Positions 7,976 to 16,141 of a DNA stretch of 44,602 nucleotides are shown piece after piece. Each line of letters begins with the position of its first letter. The stretch's first letter is position 1. This DNA comes from Pseudomonas sp. ANT_H4 (GTDB lineage Bacteria; Pseudomonadota; Gammaproteobacteria; Pseudomonadales; Pseudomonadaceae): contig NZ_VOBG01000037.1 in assembly GCF_008369295.1 (NCBI RefSeq), forward strand, positions 1 through 44,602, written 5' to 3'. A program made the translations under genes and the position numbers. The notes beneath the pieces were generated by a model. The model did not search any database and was not told the DNA's origin. It was given only the letters and a program-made list of their open reading frames with translations.

Positions 7976-8992
7976 ATGTCAATGCAAGTAATGCGCGGCT
8001 GGGCTGCCCGGTACGCGCCCTGTGTAGGCCTGGTGGGCCTTCTGGGCGCCACGCAGCAAGTGCTGGCCGGCGACTACGACGGCTCGCCCCAGGTCGCCGA
8101 ATTTGTCGGCGAGATGACCCGTGACTATGGTTTCGCCGGTGAACAGCTGATGGGCGTGTTTCGTGAAGCTCAGCGTAAACAGTCGATTCTCGATGCCATC
8201 TCCCGTCCCGCCGAGCGCGTGAAGCAGTGGAAGGAATACCGGCCGATGTTCCTCACCGATGCCCGCGTGGCACGGGGCGTGGACTTCTGGCGCGAGCACG
8301 AAGCGGTGCTGGCCCGCGCCGAGCAGGAGTACGGCGTGCCGGCGCAGGTCATTGTGTCGATCATTGGGATTGAAACCTTTTATGGCCGCAACACTGGCAG
8401 CTACCGGGTGATCGACGCCTTGTCGACCCTGGGTTTCGATTACCCGCCGCGCGCGGACTTCTTCCGCAAGGAACTGCGTGAGTTCCTGCTACTGGCCCGT
8501 GAAGAACAGATCGATCCGCTGACCCTCAAGGGTTCCTATGCCGGGGCCATGGGCCTGCCGCAGTTTATGCCGAGCAGCTTTCGCGCCTACGCCGTGGATT
8601 TTGACGGTGACAACCATATCAATATCTGGAGCAACCCCGATGATGCCATCGGCAGCGTGGCCAGCTATTTCAAACGTCACGGCTGGGTCGGTGGTGAGCC
8701 GGTGGTGATTCGCGCCGATGTCAGGGGAGATCGCGCCGACGAAGGCCTGACCCAAGGCATCGAGCCGGTCAAGACCGTCGCAGAGTTGCGGGCGCTGGGC
8801 TGGTCAAGTCATGATGCGCTGCGCGATGATATGCCGGTTACTGCATTTCGCCTCGAAGGCGAAAATGGCCCTGAATACTGGATGGGCCTGAAGAATTTCT
8901 ACGCAATCACGCGTTATAACCGCAGTGTGATGTACGCCATGGCCGTGCATCAGCTGTCAGACATGCTGGTCCAAGCACGGGGCGTCAAGTAA
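7976..8992 (+). CDS. sltB1: MltB-family lytic transglycosylase (SltB1-like)
   Basis: Cleaves the MurNAc-GlcNAc bond of peptidoglycan with formation of 1,6-anhydro-MurNAc, in the periplasm. The 338 residues begin with a signal peptide ending near ATQQVLA and have no lipobox cysteine, which fits soluble SltB1 of P. aeruginosa better than the lipoprotein MltB. The catalytic Glu is in GIETFYGRN (Glu133); the family motif GAMGLPQFMPSSFRAYAVD follows. The ATG at 7976 is chosen for AAGG five bases before it; an upstream in-frame start overlaps rodA. Its stop overlaps the rlpA start (TAATG). The gene sits where it could balance RodA/PBP2 synthesis with cleavage. Confidence 0.93.
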   Translation: MSMQVMRGWAARYAPCVGLVGLLGATQQVLAGDYDGSPQVAEFVGEMTRDYGFAGEQLMGVFREAQRKQSILDAISRPAERVKQWKEYRPMFLTDARVARGVDFWREHEAVLARAEQEYGVPAQVIVSIIGIETFYGRNTGSYRVIDALSTLGFDYPPRADFFRKELREFLLLAREEQIDPLTLKGSYAGAMGLPQFMPSSFRAYAVDFDGDNHINIWSNPDDAIGSVASYFKRHGWVGGEPVVIRADVRGDRADEGLTQGIEPVKTVAELRALGWSSHDALRDDMPVTAFRLEGENGPEYWMGLKNFYAITRYNRSVMYAMAVHQLSDMLVQARGVK

Positions 8993-9993
8993 TGCGGGTA
9001 TTGCCGATCAATAAACCCCTGAAGCTGGTGGCGCTTGCCGCATTGTCGTTGATGGTGGCCAGTTGCTCCACCAGCACCAGTCGCGCGCCTGCCCAGAAAT
9101 CCGGGGCTGCCGTGCGCTCGGCGCCGGGCCTGGACATCAACCGCGCCCACAAAGACGGCGCGCCTTGGTGGGACGTTGATGTCTCGCGCATCCCGGATGC
9201 CACTCCAACCCTGCACACCGGCCCCTACAAGGCCAACCCTTACACGGTGCTGGGCAAGTCGTACTTCCCGTTGCAAGAGTCCAAGACTTACGTGCAGTCG
9301 GGTACCGCTTCCTGGTACGGCACCAAGTTCCACGGCCAGAACACCGCCAATGGCGAGGTCTATGACCTTTACGGCATGAGCGCGGCCCACAAGACCTTGC
9401 CGCTGCCCAGCTACGTCAAGGTGACCAACCTGGACAACAACCGCACGGTGATCCTGCGGGTCAACGATCGCGGGCCGTTCTATTCGGACCGGATCATCGA
9501 CTTGTCCTACGCTGCCGCGAAGAAACTTGGCTACGCCGAAACCGGCACCGCACGGGTCAAGGTCGAAGGTATCGATCCACAACAGTACTGGGCCCAGCGT
9601 GGTAAGCCGGCACCGTTGATGCTCAACGAACCGCAAACCCCGCAGCCACAAATCACCGCATCGGCCGGCAAGGTCGAACAATGGACGCCACCGCCGCAGC
9701 AACACGCCGCGCCCGTGGTGGCCGTGCCGCAAGCGGCGCCTGGTGGCCAGACGGCGGGCGGGCAGTACCTGCAAGTCGGCGCTTTCGCCAACCCAGACGC
9801 GGCAGAGCTGTTAAGGTCCAAGCTCAGCGGGATGGTCAGTGCGCCAGTCTTTATCAGCTCTATTGTGCGTAATCAGCAGACCCTGCACCGGGTTCGCCTA
9901 GGGCCAATTGGTACGCCGGGTGAGATCACGCAAGTGCAGAACAGCGTGCGGCTGGCCAACCTGGGGCAGCCCAGTGTGGTCAGCGCGGAATAA
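8992..9993 (+). CDS. rlpA: Septal lytic transglycosylase RlpA (lipoprotein)
   Basis: Outer-membrane lipoprotein that in P. aeruginosa cleaves glycan strands lacking stem peptides and helps separate daughter cells. The 333 residues show a lipobox (MVASC, Cys25), a double-psi beta-barrel domain at about 103-190 (SGTASWYG, GEVYDLYGMSAAH, VNDRGPFYSDR), and a C-terminal SPOR domain from about 258 (YLQVGAFANPDAAELL) that binds denuded septal glycan. Glu122, Asp125 and His133 fall at the residues needed for RlpA activity, so it should be an active enzyme. The linker between the domains is proline- and glutamine-rich. The start shares a base with the sltB1 stop. Confidence 0.95.
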   Translation: MRVLPINKPLKLVALAALSLMVASCSTSTSRAPAQKSGAAVRSAPGLDINRAHKDGAPWWDVDVSRIPDATPTLHTGPYKANPYTVLGKSYFPLQESKTYVQSGTASWYGTKFHGQNTANGEVYDLYGMSAAHKTLPLPSYVKVTNLDNNRTVILRVNDRGPFYSDRIIDLSYAAAKKLGYAETGTARVKVEGIDPQQYWAQRGKPAPLMLNEPQTPQPQITASAGKVEQWTPPPQQHAAPVVAVPQAAPGGQTAGGQYLQVGAFANPDAAELLRSKLSGMVSAPVFISSIVRNQQTLHRVRLGPIGTPGEITQVQNSVRLANLGQPSVVSAE

Positions 9994-10176
9994 GTGATAT
10001 CGGATTGATGGTTCAGGCTCGCTTGCGGGCCAGGACCCTGGTTGTTGGCTCTTGGAATAATAAAAACCCGAAGGCAAGGGTTGAGCAGGCAACTGAACAC
10101 GCGACAGTCTGGTAACGGGCTGTCTGAATAGTTTTGCCCGCTAGGGCAAGTTTCCATAAGTAATTTCGAGAGACGG

Positions 10177-11334
10177 ATGAACATCACCACCTTAGCCAAA
10201 CGCCTGTGCCTGCTTGTCCCGCTGATCATCACACCTGCCGCCTGGGCGGTCGAAATGGTGCCGGCTTCACCGCAACTTGCCGCCAAATCCTGGGTGCTCA
10301 TGGATGCCGCCAGCGGCAACGTGCTGGTCGAGAGCAACGGTGACCAGCGCCTGCCACCGGCCAGCTTGACCAAGCTGATGACTGCTTATATCGCCACCCT
10401 GGAAATCCGTCGCGGCCAGATCGGTGAAAGCGATCCGGTGACCGTCAGCGAAAACGCCTGGCGCACCGGCGGTTCGCGGATGTTCATCAAGGTCGGTACC
10501 CAGGTGACTGTCAGCGACCTGCTGCACGGCATCATCATCCAGTCGGGTAACGACGCCAGCGTCGCCCTGGCCGAGCACATCGCCGGCAGCGAAGACGCAT
10601 TCGCCGACATGATGAACAAAACCGTGACTGACTTGGGCATGACCAACAGCCACTTCATGAACCCGACTGGCCTGCCGAACCCTGAGCACTACTCGTCGGC
10701 TCACGACATGGCGATCCTGGCCCGCGCGATCATTCGTGTCGACCCGGTGCACTACGCGATCTACTCACAGAAAGAGTTCTTCTGGAACAACATCAAGCAG
10801 CCTAACCGCAACCTGCTGCTGTGGCGCGACAAGACTGTCGACGGTCTGAAAACCGGTCATACCGACGAAGCCGGTTACTGCATGGTGTCCTCGGCCGTGC
10901 GTGACGGCCAGCGGCTGATCGCCGTGGTGTTCGGTACCAACAGCGAGCAGGCCCGTGCGGCCGAGACGCAAAAGCTGCTGACCTACGGTTTCCGCTTCTT
11001 CGAAACCCAGACCTTCTACCAGAAGGGCGCCGAACTCGCCCAGGCCCAGGTATGGAAAGGCACTGAGCATCAAATCAAGGCAGGCCTGGCTGAAGACCTG
11101 ACCCTGACCATGCCTAAAGGCCAATTGAAGAAGCTGGCTGCCAGCATGACCATGAACCCTCAATTGGTCGCGCCAATCGCCAAGGGCGATGTGATTGGTA
11201 AAGTCGAAGTGAAACTGGACGACAAAGTGGTGCACAGCGCCGACCTGATCGCTCTTGACGCTGTCGACGAAGGTGGTATTTTCCGCCGCGTGTGGGATAG
11301 CATCCGTCTATTCTTCTACGGCTTGTTCAACTGA
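10177..11334 (+). CDS. dacA: D-alanyl-D-alanine carboxypeptidase (PBP5/6 type)
   Basis: Removes the terminal D-Ala from peptidoglycan pentapeptides, limiting cross-linking. The 385 residues have a signal peptide (cut near AAWA), the active-site SLTK (Ser63, Lys66), SGN at 123-125 and KTG at 225-227, the PBP5 C-terminal beta domain, and a terminal amphipathic helix (RRVWDSIRLFFYGLFN) that anchors it to the inner membrane. The 183-base gap after rlpA suggests its own promoter, though I could not define one. A GAGAGACGG sequence before the ATG serves as ribosome-binding site. A strong hairpin follows the stop. Confidence 0.96.
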   Translation: MNITTLAKRLCLLVPLIITPAAWAVEMVPASPQLAAKSWVLMDAASGNVLVESNGDQRLPPASLTKLMTAYIATLEIRRGQIGESDPVTVSENAWRTGGSRMFIKVGTQVTVSDLLHGIIIQSGNDASVALAEHIAGSEDAFADMMNKTVTDLGMTNSHFMNPTGLPNPEHYSSAHDMAILARAIIRVDPVHYAIYSQKEFFWNNIKQPNRNLLLWRDKTVDGLKTGHTDEAGYCMVSSAVRDGQRLIAVVFGTNSEQARAAETQKLLTYGFRFFETQTFYQKGAELAQAQVWKGTEHQIKAGLAEDLTLTMPKGQLKKLAASMTMNPQLVAPIAKGDVIGKVEVKLDDKVVHSADLIALDAVDEGGIFRRVWDSIRLFFYGLFN

Positions 11335-11346
11335 TAGTGTGCACCT

Positions 11347-11382
11347 GCATGACCTCGCGCCGATCCGGCGCGCAGGTCATGC
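11347..11382 (+). other. Strong hairpin between dacA and ybeD
   Basis: A near-perfect inverted repeat: GCATGACCT + CGCGCC, a 5-base loop, GGCGCG, one unpaired C, AGGTCATGC. No T-run follows, so it is not a standard intrinsic terminator. It more likely slows 3' decay of dacA mRNA or attenuates read-through into ybeD-lipB-lipA. Confidence 0.6.
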
Positions 11383-11419
11383 CCGTCGCCACGGCTTACG
11401 CTTACGAGGCCGTTACGCC

Positions 11420-11695
11420 ATGACCGATACCGAAGTAAAGGCGCCAAAGATCGAATTCCCCTGCGCGGATTACCCTATTAAGGTAATCGGCGACACCGGC
11501 GTGGGTTTCAAGGACAAGATCATCGAGATCCTTGAGAAGCACGCCACCGTCGACCACAAGACCCTGGCCGAACGTCAAAGCACCAATGGCAAGTACACCA
11601 CTATCCAGTTGCACATCATTGCCACCGGGCAAGACCAGCTGTACGACATCAACAGTGATCTGCGGGCCACCGGCTTCGTGCACATGGTGTTGTGA
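11420..11695 (+). CDS. ybeD: YbeD / DUF493 family protein
   Basis: A 91-residue cytosolic protein with the DUF493 fold, an ACT-like ferredoxin fold. The function is not established; the gene is almost always beside lipB, suggesting a regulatory link with lipoate synthesis. Recognisable segments are FPCADYPIKVIGD, the central helix KIIEILEKHA and the end YDINSDLRATGFVHMVL. The ATG at 11420 is preferred over an upstream frame opening at 11255, because similarity begins here and the longer form would overlap dacA. Its stop overlaps the lipB start (TGATG). Confidence 0.9.
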   Translation: MTDTEVKAPKIEFPCADYPIKVIGDTGVGFKDKIIEILEKHATVDHKTLAERQSTNGKYTTIQLHIIATGQDQLYDINSDLRATGFVHMVL

Positions 11696-12342
11696 TGTCA
11701 CAGACTCTGGGCTTTCGCGAGCTCGGCCAAATGGCATACGAGCCGGTGTGGCACGCCATGCAGCGGTTCACCAACGAGCGCGGCACCGAAGCCCCGGATG
11801 AAATCTGGCTGGTGGAGCACCCGCCGGTTTTCACCCAGGGCCAGGCCGGCAAGGCCGAGCATCTGCTGCTGCCGGGAGAAATCCCGGTGGTGCAGGTCGA
11901 CCGCGGCGGGCAGGTGACTTACCATGGTCCTGGCCAATTGGTGGCGTACCTATTGCTGGATGTGCGCCGGCTGGGTTTTGGCGTGCGTGAGCTGGTCAGT
12001 CGCATGGAGACATGCCTGATCGAGCTGTTGGCCAGTTACGGTGTGACTGCCGTAGCCAAGCCTGATGCGCCGGGCGTGTATGTTGACGGCGCGAAAATCG
12101 CCTCCCTGGGCCTGCGGATTCGCCACGGCTGTTCCTTTCATGGCCTGGCCCTGAATGTGGACATGGACCTGGCACCGTTTCGACGGATTAATCCCTGTGG
12201 TTACGCTGGGCTGGCCATGACGCAGCTGAGCGAGCACGCAGGACCGATAGAATTTGCCGAGGTAAGTGCCCGGCTGCGCGCGCAGCTCGTCAAACACCTC
12301 GACTATGCTGAGCAGACGACCCTAACGGGCGGAATCGACTGA
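11695..12342 (+). CDS. lipB: Octanoyl-ACP:protein octanoyltransferase
   Basis: Moves the octanoyl group from acyl carrier protein to the lipoyl domains of 2-oxoacid dehydrogenases and the H protein, the first step of lipoate synthesis. The 215 residues hold the signature RGGQVTYHGPGQ (70-81), Lys134 in GVYVDGAKIASLG, and the acyl-enzyme Cys168 in INPCGYAGL, so the Cys/Lys pair is intact. The ATG at 11695 overlaps the ybeD stop; a GTG one codon earlier is possible. lipA follows after two bases, so donor and sulfur-insertion enzymes are co-expressed. Confidence 0.96.
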   Translation: MSQTLGFRELGQMAYEPVWHAMQRFTNERGTEAPDEIWLVEHPPVFTQGQAGKAEHLLLPGEIPVVQVDRGGQVTYHGPGQLVAYLLLDVRRLGFGVRELVSRMETCLIELLASYGVTAVAKPDAPGVYVDGAKIASLGLRIRHGCSFHGLALNVDMDLAPFRRINPCGYAGLAMTQLSEHAGPIEFAEVSARLRAQLVKHLDYAEQTTLTGGID

Positions 12343-12344
12343 TT

Positions 12345-13364
12345 ATGACTACTGATGTTGTGCAAACCATGATCCCGACGCTGAACATTACCGAGCGTCC
12401 GGCCCCGCGTGCCAAGGTGGAAGCCGGCGTCAAGCTGCGCGGCGCCGAGAAGGTTGCACGCATCCCGGTGAAGATCATCCCGACCACCGAACTGCCGAAA
12501 AAGCCCGACTGGATTCGTGTACGCATCCCGATCTCGCCGGAAGTCGATCGGATCAAAGCCCTGCTGCGCAAACACAAGCTGCACAGCGTCTGCGAAGAAG
12601 CCTCCTGCCCGAACCTGGGTGAGTGCTTCTCCGGCGGTACCGCGACCTTCATGATCATGGGTGACATTTGCACCCGTCGTTGCCCGTTCTGCGACGTCGG
12701 CCACGGCCGTCCGAAGCCATTGGATGTCAACGAACCGCAAAGCCTGGCCATCGCCATCGCCGACCTGAAACTCAAGTACGTGGTGATCACCTCCGTGGAC
12801 CGCGATGACCTACGTGACGGCGGTGCCCAGCACTTTGCCGACTGCATCCGCGAAATCCGCAAGCTGTCGCCGGGAGTGATGCTGGAGACCTTGGTCCCGG
12901 ATTACCGTGGCCGCATGGACGTCGCCCTGGAAATCACCGCCGCCGAGCCGCCAGATGTGTTCAACCACAACCTAGAAACTGTGCCGCGCTTGTATAAGGC
13001 TGCGCGTCCGGGTTCAGACTACCAGTGGTCGCTGACCCTGCTGCAAAAATTCAAGCAGATGATGCCGCACATTCCTACCAAGTCCGGCCTGATGCTCGGC
13101 CTGGGCGAGACCGACGAAGAAGTCATCGAGGTCATGAAGCGTATGCGCGAACACGACATCGACATGCTGACCATCGGCCAATACCTGCAACCTTCCCGCA
13201 GCCACTTGCCGGTCCAGCGCTTCGTGCACCCTGACGTGTTTGCCTGGTTTGCCGAAGAAGGCTACAAGATGGGCTTCAAGAACGTTGCGTCGGGCCCGCT
13301 GGTGCGTTCTTCGTACCATGCCGACGAACAGGCAAAACTGGTCAAGGCCAGCCTGGTTTCCTGA
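12345..13364 (+). CDS. lipA: Lipoyl synthase (radical SAM)
   Basis: Inserts two sulfur atoms into protein-bound octanoyl groups, using two iron-sulfur clusters. The auxiliary cluster ligands are Cys83, Cys88 and Cys94 (SVCEEASCPNLGEC). The radical-SAM cluster ligands are Cys109, Cys113 and Cys116 (CTRRCPFC). The end, near SGPLVRSSYHADEQ, contains the conserved serine that also touches the auxiliary cluster. At 339 residues it is family length. It partners lipB two bases upstream, and the next gene starts two bases after its stop. Confidence 0.97.
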   Translation: MTTDVVQTMIPTLNITERPAPRAKVEAGVKLRGAEKVARIPVKIIPTTELPKKPDWIRVRIPISPEVDRIKALLRKHKLHSVCEEASCPNLGECFSGGTATFMIMGDICTRRCPFCDVGHGRPKPLDVNEPQSLAIAIADLKLKYVVITSVDRDDLRDGGAQHFADCIREIRKLSPGVMLETLVPDYRGRMDVALEITAAEPPDVFNHNLETVPRLYKAARPGSDYQWSLTLLQKFKQMMPHIPTKSGLMLGLGETDEEVIEVMKRMREHDIDMLTIGQYLQPSRSHLPVQRFVHPDVFAWFAEEGYKMGFKNVASGPLVRSSYHADEQAKLVKASLVS

Positions 13365-13366
13365 GA

Positions 13367-14287
13367 ATGAGCAAGGCGGTGCCGGCCTTGCGTGCCGAGG
13401 GGGTGATCGGACTGATCGCTCCTGCAGGGCCTGCAGCACTGGATGTCGATAAGGCTCGTCGGTGGATGGACTCCAGGGGTTATACCTTGCGTGTTTTCCC
13501 CGGTGTGGGGCAGCGTGATGGCTACCTGGCAGGTAGCGATGACGTTCGGATCAACGATCTGCATGAAGCCTTTGCCGACACTTCTATTGATGCCATTTTT
13601 TGCCTGCGGGGTGGCTACGGCACCCCGCGCCTACTGGATCGCCTGGATTTTGACCTGCTGAAGGCCAACCCTAAACCGTTTGTAGGCTATAGCGATATCA
13701 CTGCGCTGCACGTGGCGATCAACCGCTACGCTGGCTTTGTGACTTTTCACGGGCCGATGCTCAATGCCGACCTGCTCGGTGAAAAGCAGCAGCCTACCGA
13801 GTCGTCGCTGTTCAGCCTGCTGCGTGGGCAGTTGAAGGCCGGTAGTGCGTTGAGCCACCCGGTGGCCTTCCCGTTGACGACAATCGAGCCAGGCATCGCT
13901 CGCGGGCGTCTGCTGGGTGGCAATCTGTCGATGATCGCTGCGACCATGGGCACGGCCTACGAACTTGATGCCAAGGGCATCATCCTGTTTATCGAAGACA
14001 TCAATGAGCCGCTGTACCGCATTGATCGCTTGCTTACCCATTTGCGGTTGGCAGGCAAGCTGGCTCAGGTTGCCGGGGTGTTGGTGGGGGATGTGGCGGG
14101 TGTCGAAAGCGCTGCGCTCGAATGCTTGCTCAAGCAAACCTTTGAACCGTTGCGCATTCCAGTACTGTCGGGTTGGCGCAGCGGGCATTGCGATCCGAAC
14201 CTGACGTTGCCGATGGGCGCGTGGGTGCGGCTGGATGCGGGGGAGAGGACGTTGGTGTTGGAGCAGGATGTGGTCTTTAAGGCCTGA
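13367..14287 (+). CDS. LD-carboxypeptidase, peptidase family S66
   Basis: Family S66 enzymes cut the L,D bond between meso-diaminopimelate and the last D-Ala of tetrapeptides, mostly in cytosolic muropeptide recycling. The 306 residues have no signal peptide and carry all three catalytic residues: Ser109 in FVGYSDITALH, Glu210 in LFIEDINEPLYRIDR and His274 in WRSGHCDPN. The substrate-loop motif LRGGYG is at 80-85. P. aeruginosa LdcA maps elsewhere (PA5198, from memory), so this may be a paralogue; I leave the symbol empty. It starts two bases after lipA with only a weak ribosome site, suggesting coupling. With dacA and two transglycosylases nearby it adds to a cell-wall theme. Confidence 0.88.
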   Translation: MSKAVPALRAEGVIGLIAPAGPAALDVDKARRWMDSRGYTLRVFPGVGQRDGYLAGSDDVRINDLHEAFADTSIDAIFCLRGGYGTPRLLDRLDFDLLKANPKPFVGYSDITALHVAINRYAGFVTFHGPMLNADLLGEKQQPTESSLFSLLRGQLKAGSALSHPVAFPLTTIEPGIARGRLLGGNLSMIAATMGTAYELDAKGIILFIEDINEPLYRIDRLLTHLRLAGKLAQVAGVLVGDVAGVESAALECLLKQTFEPLRIPVLSGWRSGHCDPNLTLPMGAWVRLDAGERTLVLEQDVVFKA

Positions 14288-14312
14288 AGTTCTTATCGCC
14301 AGTGAAGACCTC

Positions 14313-14341
14313 ATCGCGGGTAAGCCCGGTTTGCCCGCGAT
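14313..14341. terminator. Hairpin between convergent genes
   Basis: ATCGCGGG (14313-14320) pairs perfectly with CCCGCGAT (14334-14341) across a 13-base loop, between the ends of the LD-carboxypeptidase (+) and the SltB3-like gene (-). There is no clear T-run on either side. It resembles half of a Pseudomonas REP and may act as a bidirectional end signal. Confidence 0.5.
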
Positions 14342-14364
14342 AGCGATAGTCGCCGCACAACGGT

Positions 14365-15690
14365 CTATTTGTTACGCAAGGTCTCCAGCAGTTTCACCGT
14401 CGGATACCCATCCGCAGGCCAGCCCAGCGCCTGCTGTGCGGCCCGAATCGCCTTGCGCGTATTGGCGCCAATGATCCCGTCCGGGTTGCCCGCAGCGTAG
14501 TTATTGGCGCTGAGTACTGTCTGTAACTCAATGCGCTGGGAGCGGGTCAACGGCAGCTCGTCTTTTGGCCACTCCCCACGAATCACCCCGCCCCCCGCAA
14601 ACCGCTCGGACAGCAGGCCGATTGCCAAGGCGTAGGACGACGAGTTGTTGTACTTGAGGATCGCGCGGAAGTTATCCAGCAGCAGGAACGCCGGGCCACG
14701 ATGACCTGCCGGCAGCAACAGAGCGGCGGAAAGCTGGTCCACGTTGGGCGGGACGCTGGCGCCTGCAGGCACCTGAATTCCCAGTTTCAACCATTCGCCA
14801 ACCGGTTTGCGCACTACGCCATCAGCCAGTGCGTAGTCAAAGGTTGCGGGCAACTGCTGCACCTCAAAACCCCACGGCTGGCCTTTCTGCCAGCCGGAGC
14901 TTTGCAGGTAGTGCGCGGTGGAAGCGAGGGCGTCGGCCGGGCTGTTCCAGATGTCGCGGCGACCGTCGCCGTCGAAATCCACGGCATGGGTGTTGTAGGT
15001 GGTCGGGATGAACTGGGTCTGGCCCATGGCCCCGGCCCAGGAACCGAGCATCTGGTCGGCCTGGATATCGCCGTGCTGGATGATTTGCAGCGCCGCCAGC
15101 AATTGCGCGTGTGCGAACGCAGGCCGGCGGCCTTCATAGGCCAGGGTCGCCAGGGAGCGGATCACCGAGTTATTGCCTTGGAACTGGCCAAAGTTGCTTT
15201 CCATGCCCCATACCGAGACTAATACCTGACGGTCGACGCCATAGCGCTGCTCGATGCTTTGCAGGATATCGGCGTGCTTGATCAGCAAGGCCTGGCCGTT
15301 ACGCACCCGCAGCGGCGACAGCGCGCCGTTGAGGTATTCCCACACGGGTCGGGAAAATTCCGGCTGGCTGCGATCAGCGCGGATTACCGCCATGTCGGGG
15401 CTGACGTTGGCAAACGCAGTATCAAACACCGCAGGGGTAATACCCGCTTTCAAGGCTTCAGCGCGAAAACCCGCCTGCCATTCGGCGAAGGTCTGGGTCG
15501 GCTGGATATCGAGATTGTCCACCGCCAGCGGCGCAACCACGGCAGGGGCGGTCACCGGTGCGGTCTGGAGCGGGGGCAGGGGTTGAGCGTCGGCGGCGGT
15601 AGGTTTTTCCGCGCAGGCGACTAACAGAATGAGGCTGGAGGCAGCGATCAGTTGGCGAAGGTGCCAACGACGGGAAAGACTAGAGGGCAT
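14365..15690 (-). CDS. sltB3: Lytic transglycosylase with peptidoglycan-binding domain (SltB3-like)
   Basis: A second MltB-family lytic transglycosylase in the window, cleaving glycan strands in the periplasm. The 441 residues begin with a signal sequence ending LILLVACAEK; LVAC is a possible lipobox (Cys26), although the P. aeruginosa relative is described as soluble. A Pro/Ala-rich linker follows, then the catalytic domain with Glu164 in WGMESNFGQF and GAMGQTQFIPTTYNTHAVD, and a PG_binding_1 domain at the C-terminus (about 375-435, with GNPDGIIGANTRKAIRAAQ). The ATG at 15690 gives the signal peptide; the frame stays open to 15894, but that part overlaps arfA. The symbol is by position and domain order, moderately sure. 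Confidence 0.85.
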   Translation of the reverse strand: MPSSLSRRWHLRQLIAASSLILLVACAEKPTAADAQPLPPLQTAPVTAPAVVAPLAVDNLDIQPTQTFAEWQAGFRAEALKAGITPAVFDTAFANVSPDMAVIRADRSQPEFSRPVWEYLNGALSPLRVRNGQALLIKHADILQSIEQRYGVDRQVLVSVWGMESNFGQFQGNNSVIRSLATLAYEGRRPAFAHAQLLAALQIIQHGDIQADQMLGSWAGAMGQTQFIPTTYNTHAVDFDGDGRRDIWNSPADALASTAHYLQSSGWQKGQPWGFEVQQLPATFDYALADGVVRKPVGEWLKLGIQVPAGASVPPNVDQLSAALLLPAGHRGPAFLLLDNFRAILKYNNSSSYALAIGLLSERFAGGGVIRGEWPKDELPLTRSQRIELQTVLSANNYAAGNPDGIIGANTRKAIRAAQQALGWPADGYPTVKLLETLRNK

Positions 15691-15751
15691 GCACAGGTCC
15701 AGAAAATACGAATCAGGTGCAGACCTTATCATGCCAGAGGGGCACTTGCCT

Positions 15752-15916
15752 TCAGGCAGCCAGAAAGTAAGAAGCCTCCCAGCTATTAGACTGGAAGGCT
15801 TCGCGGCGGTAGCTGCCCTTGCCCTTGCCGGCGGGTTCCTGACGACTGCGGAACAGGGGCTGGGCGATGATGGATTTGGCCTTGTTGGGGCCATGCTTGG
15901 ATGGCTTTTTGCTCAT
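15752..15916 (-). CDS. arfA: Alternative ribosome-rescue factor ArfA
   Basis: A 54-residue gene. ArfA enters ribosomes stalled on mRNAs lacking a stop codon and recruits RF2 to release the chain, as a back-up to tmRNA. The family core is clear: QPLFRSRQEPAGKGKGSYRR (19-38), where PLFR and KGKGSY match E. coli ArfA, then NSWEAS (44-49) like its NWEAS. The ATG at 15916 has GAGAG eight bases upstream. Codons 39-49 form a perfect hairpin in the mRNA (15771-15802). In E. coli a hairpin there makes the arfA message itself stop-less, so that tmRNA destroys the product unless trans-translation fails. The same control is likely here. It is alone on its transcript, between holA and the sltB3-like gene. 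Confidence 0.88.
   Translation of the reverse strand: MSKKPSKHGPNKAKSIIAQPLFRSRQEPAGKGKGSYRREAFQSNSWEASYFLAA
15771..15802 (-). promoter_or_regulatory. Hairpin inside the arfA coding sequence
   Basis: On the mRNA strand GAAGCCTTCCAG pairs with CTGGGAGGCTTC (12 base pairs, one of them G-U) around an 8-base loop, followed by the T-rich TTACTTTC. It covers arfA codons 39-49, before the stop codon. It may be an RNase III site or an early terminator; either produces a non-stop mRNA as known for arfA in other proteobacteria. Confidence 0.75.
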
Positions 15917-16017
15917 GATGGGTACTCTCGTTTTGGGTGGGATGATGCGGTGCGAATCATCGGCCGAAGTTTGGATTCTGTCCAGCCCGGCGATTTGTCA
16001 GTAAATACGGCGTGCCC

Positions 16018-16132
16018 TGTAGGAACGAGGAGGATGCCTAGTTCTTGCTCGCGAAGGGCGTCAACGATAACGCGGGATTTCTGGTTTAACGCGGCGCTCT
16101 CGGGTTTTTCGCGAGCAAGCTCGCGCCTACAA
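16018..16132. repeat. REPIN with an interrupted left arm
   Basis: Two inverted REP sequences flank a short core. The left arm reads TGTAGGAACGAG, then about 14 extra bases, then CTTGCTCGCGAAG; the right arm reads CGCGAGCAAGCTCGCGCCTACA. The core shares AACGATAACGCG and GCTCTCGGGTTTTTC with the copies at 34189-34288 and 41861-41917. It fills most of the 225-base gap between arfA and the end of holA. The extra bases in the left arm look like a later insertion. Confidence 0.8.
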
Positions 16133-16141
16133 AGAGCGGTG

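Noticed and set aside
9994..10176. Small RNA gene between rlpA and dacA
   Set aside because: Only short stems (CCAGG/CCTGG, AACCC/GGGTT), no terminator and no clear promoter; I see nothing definite.
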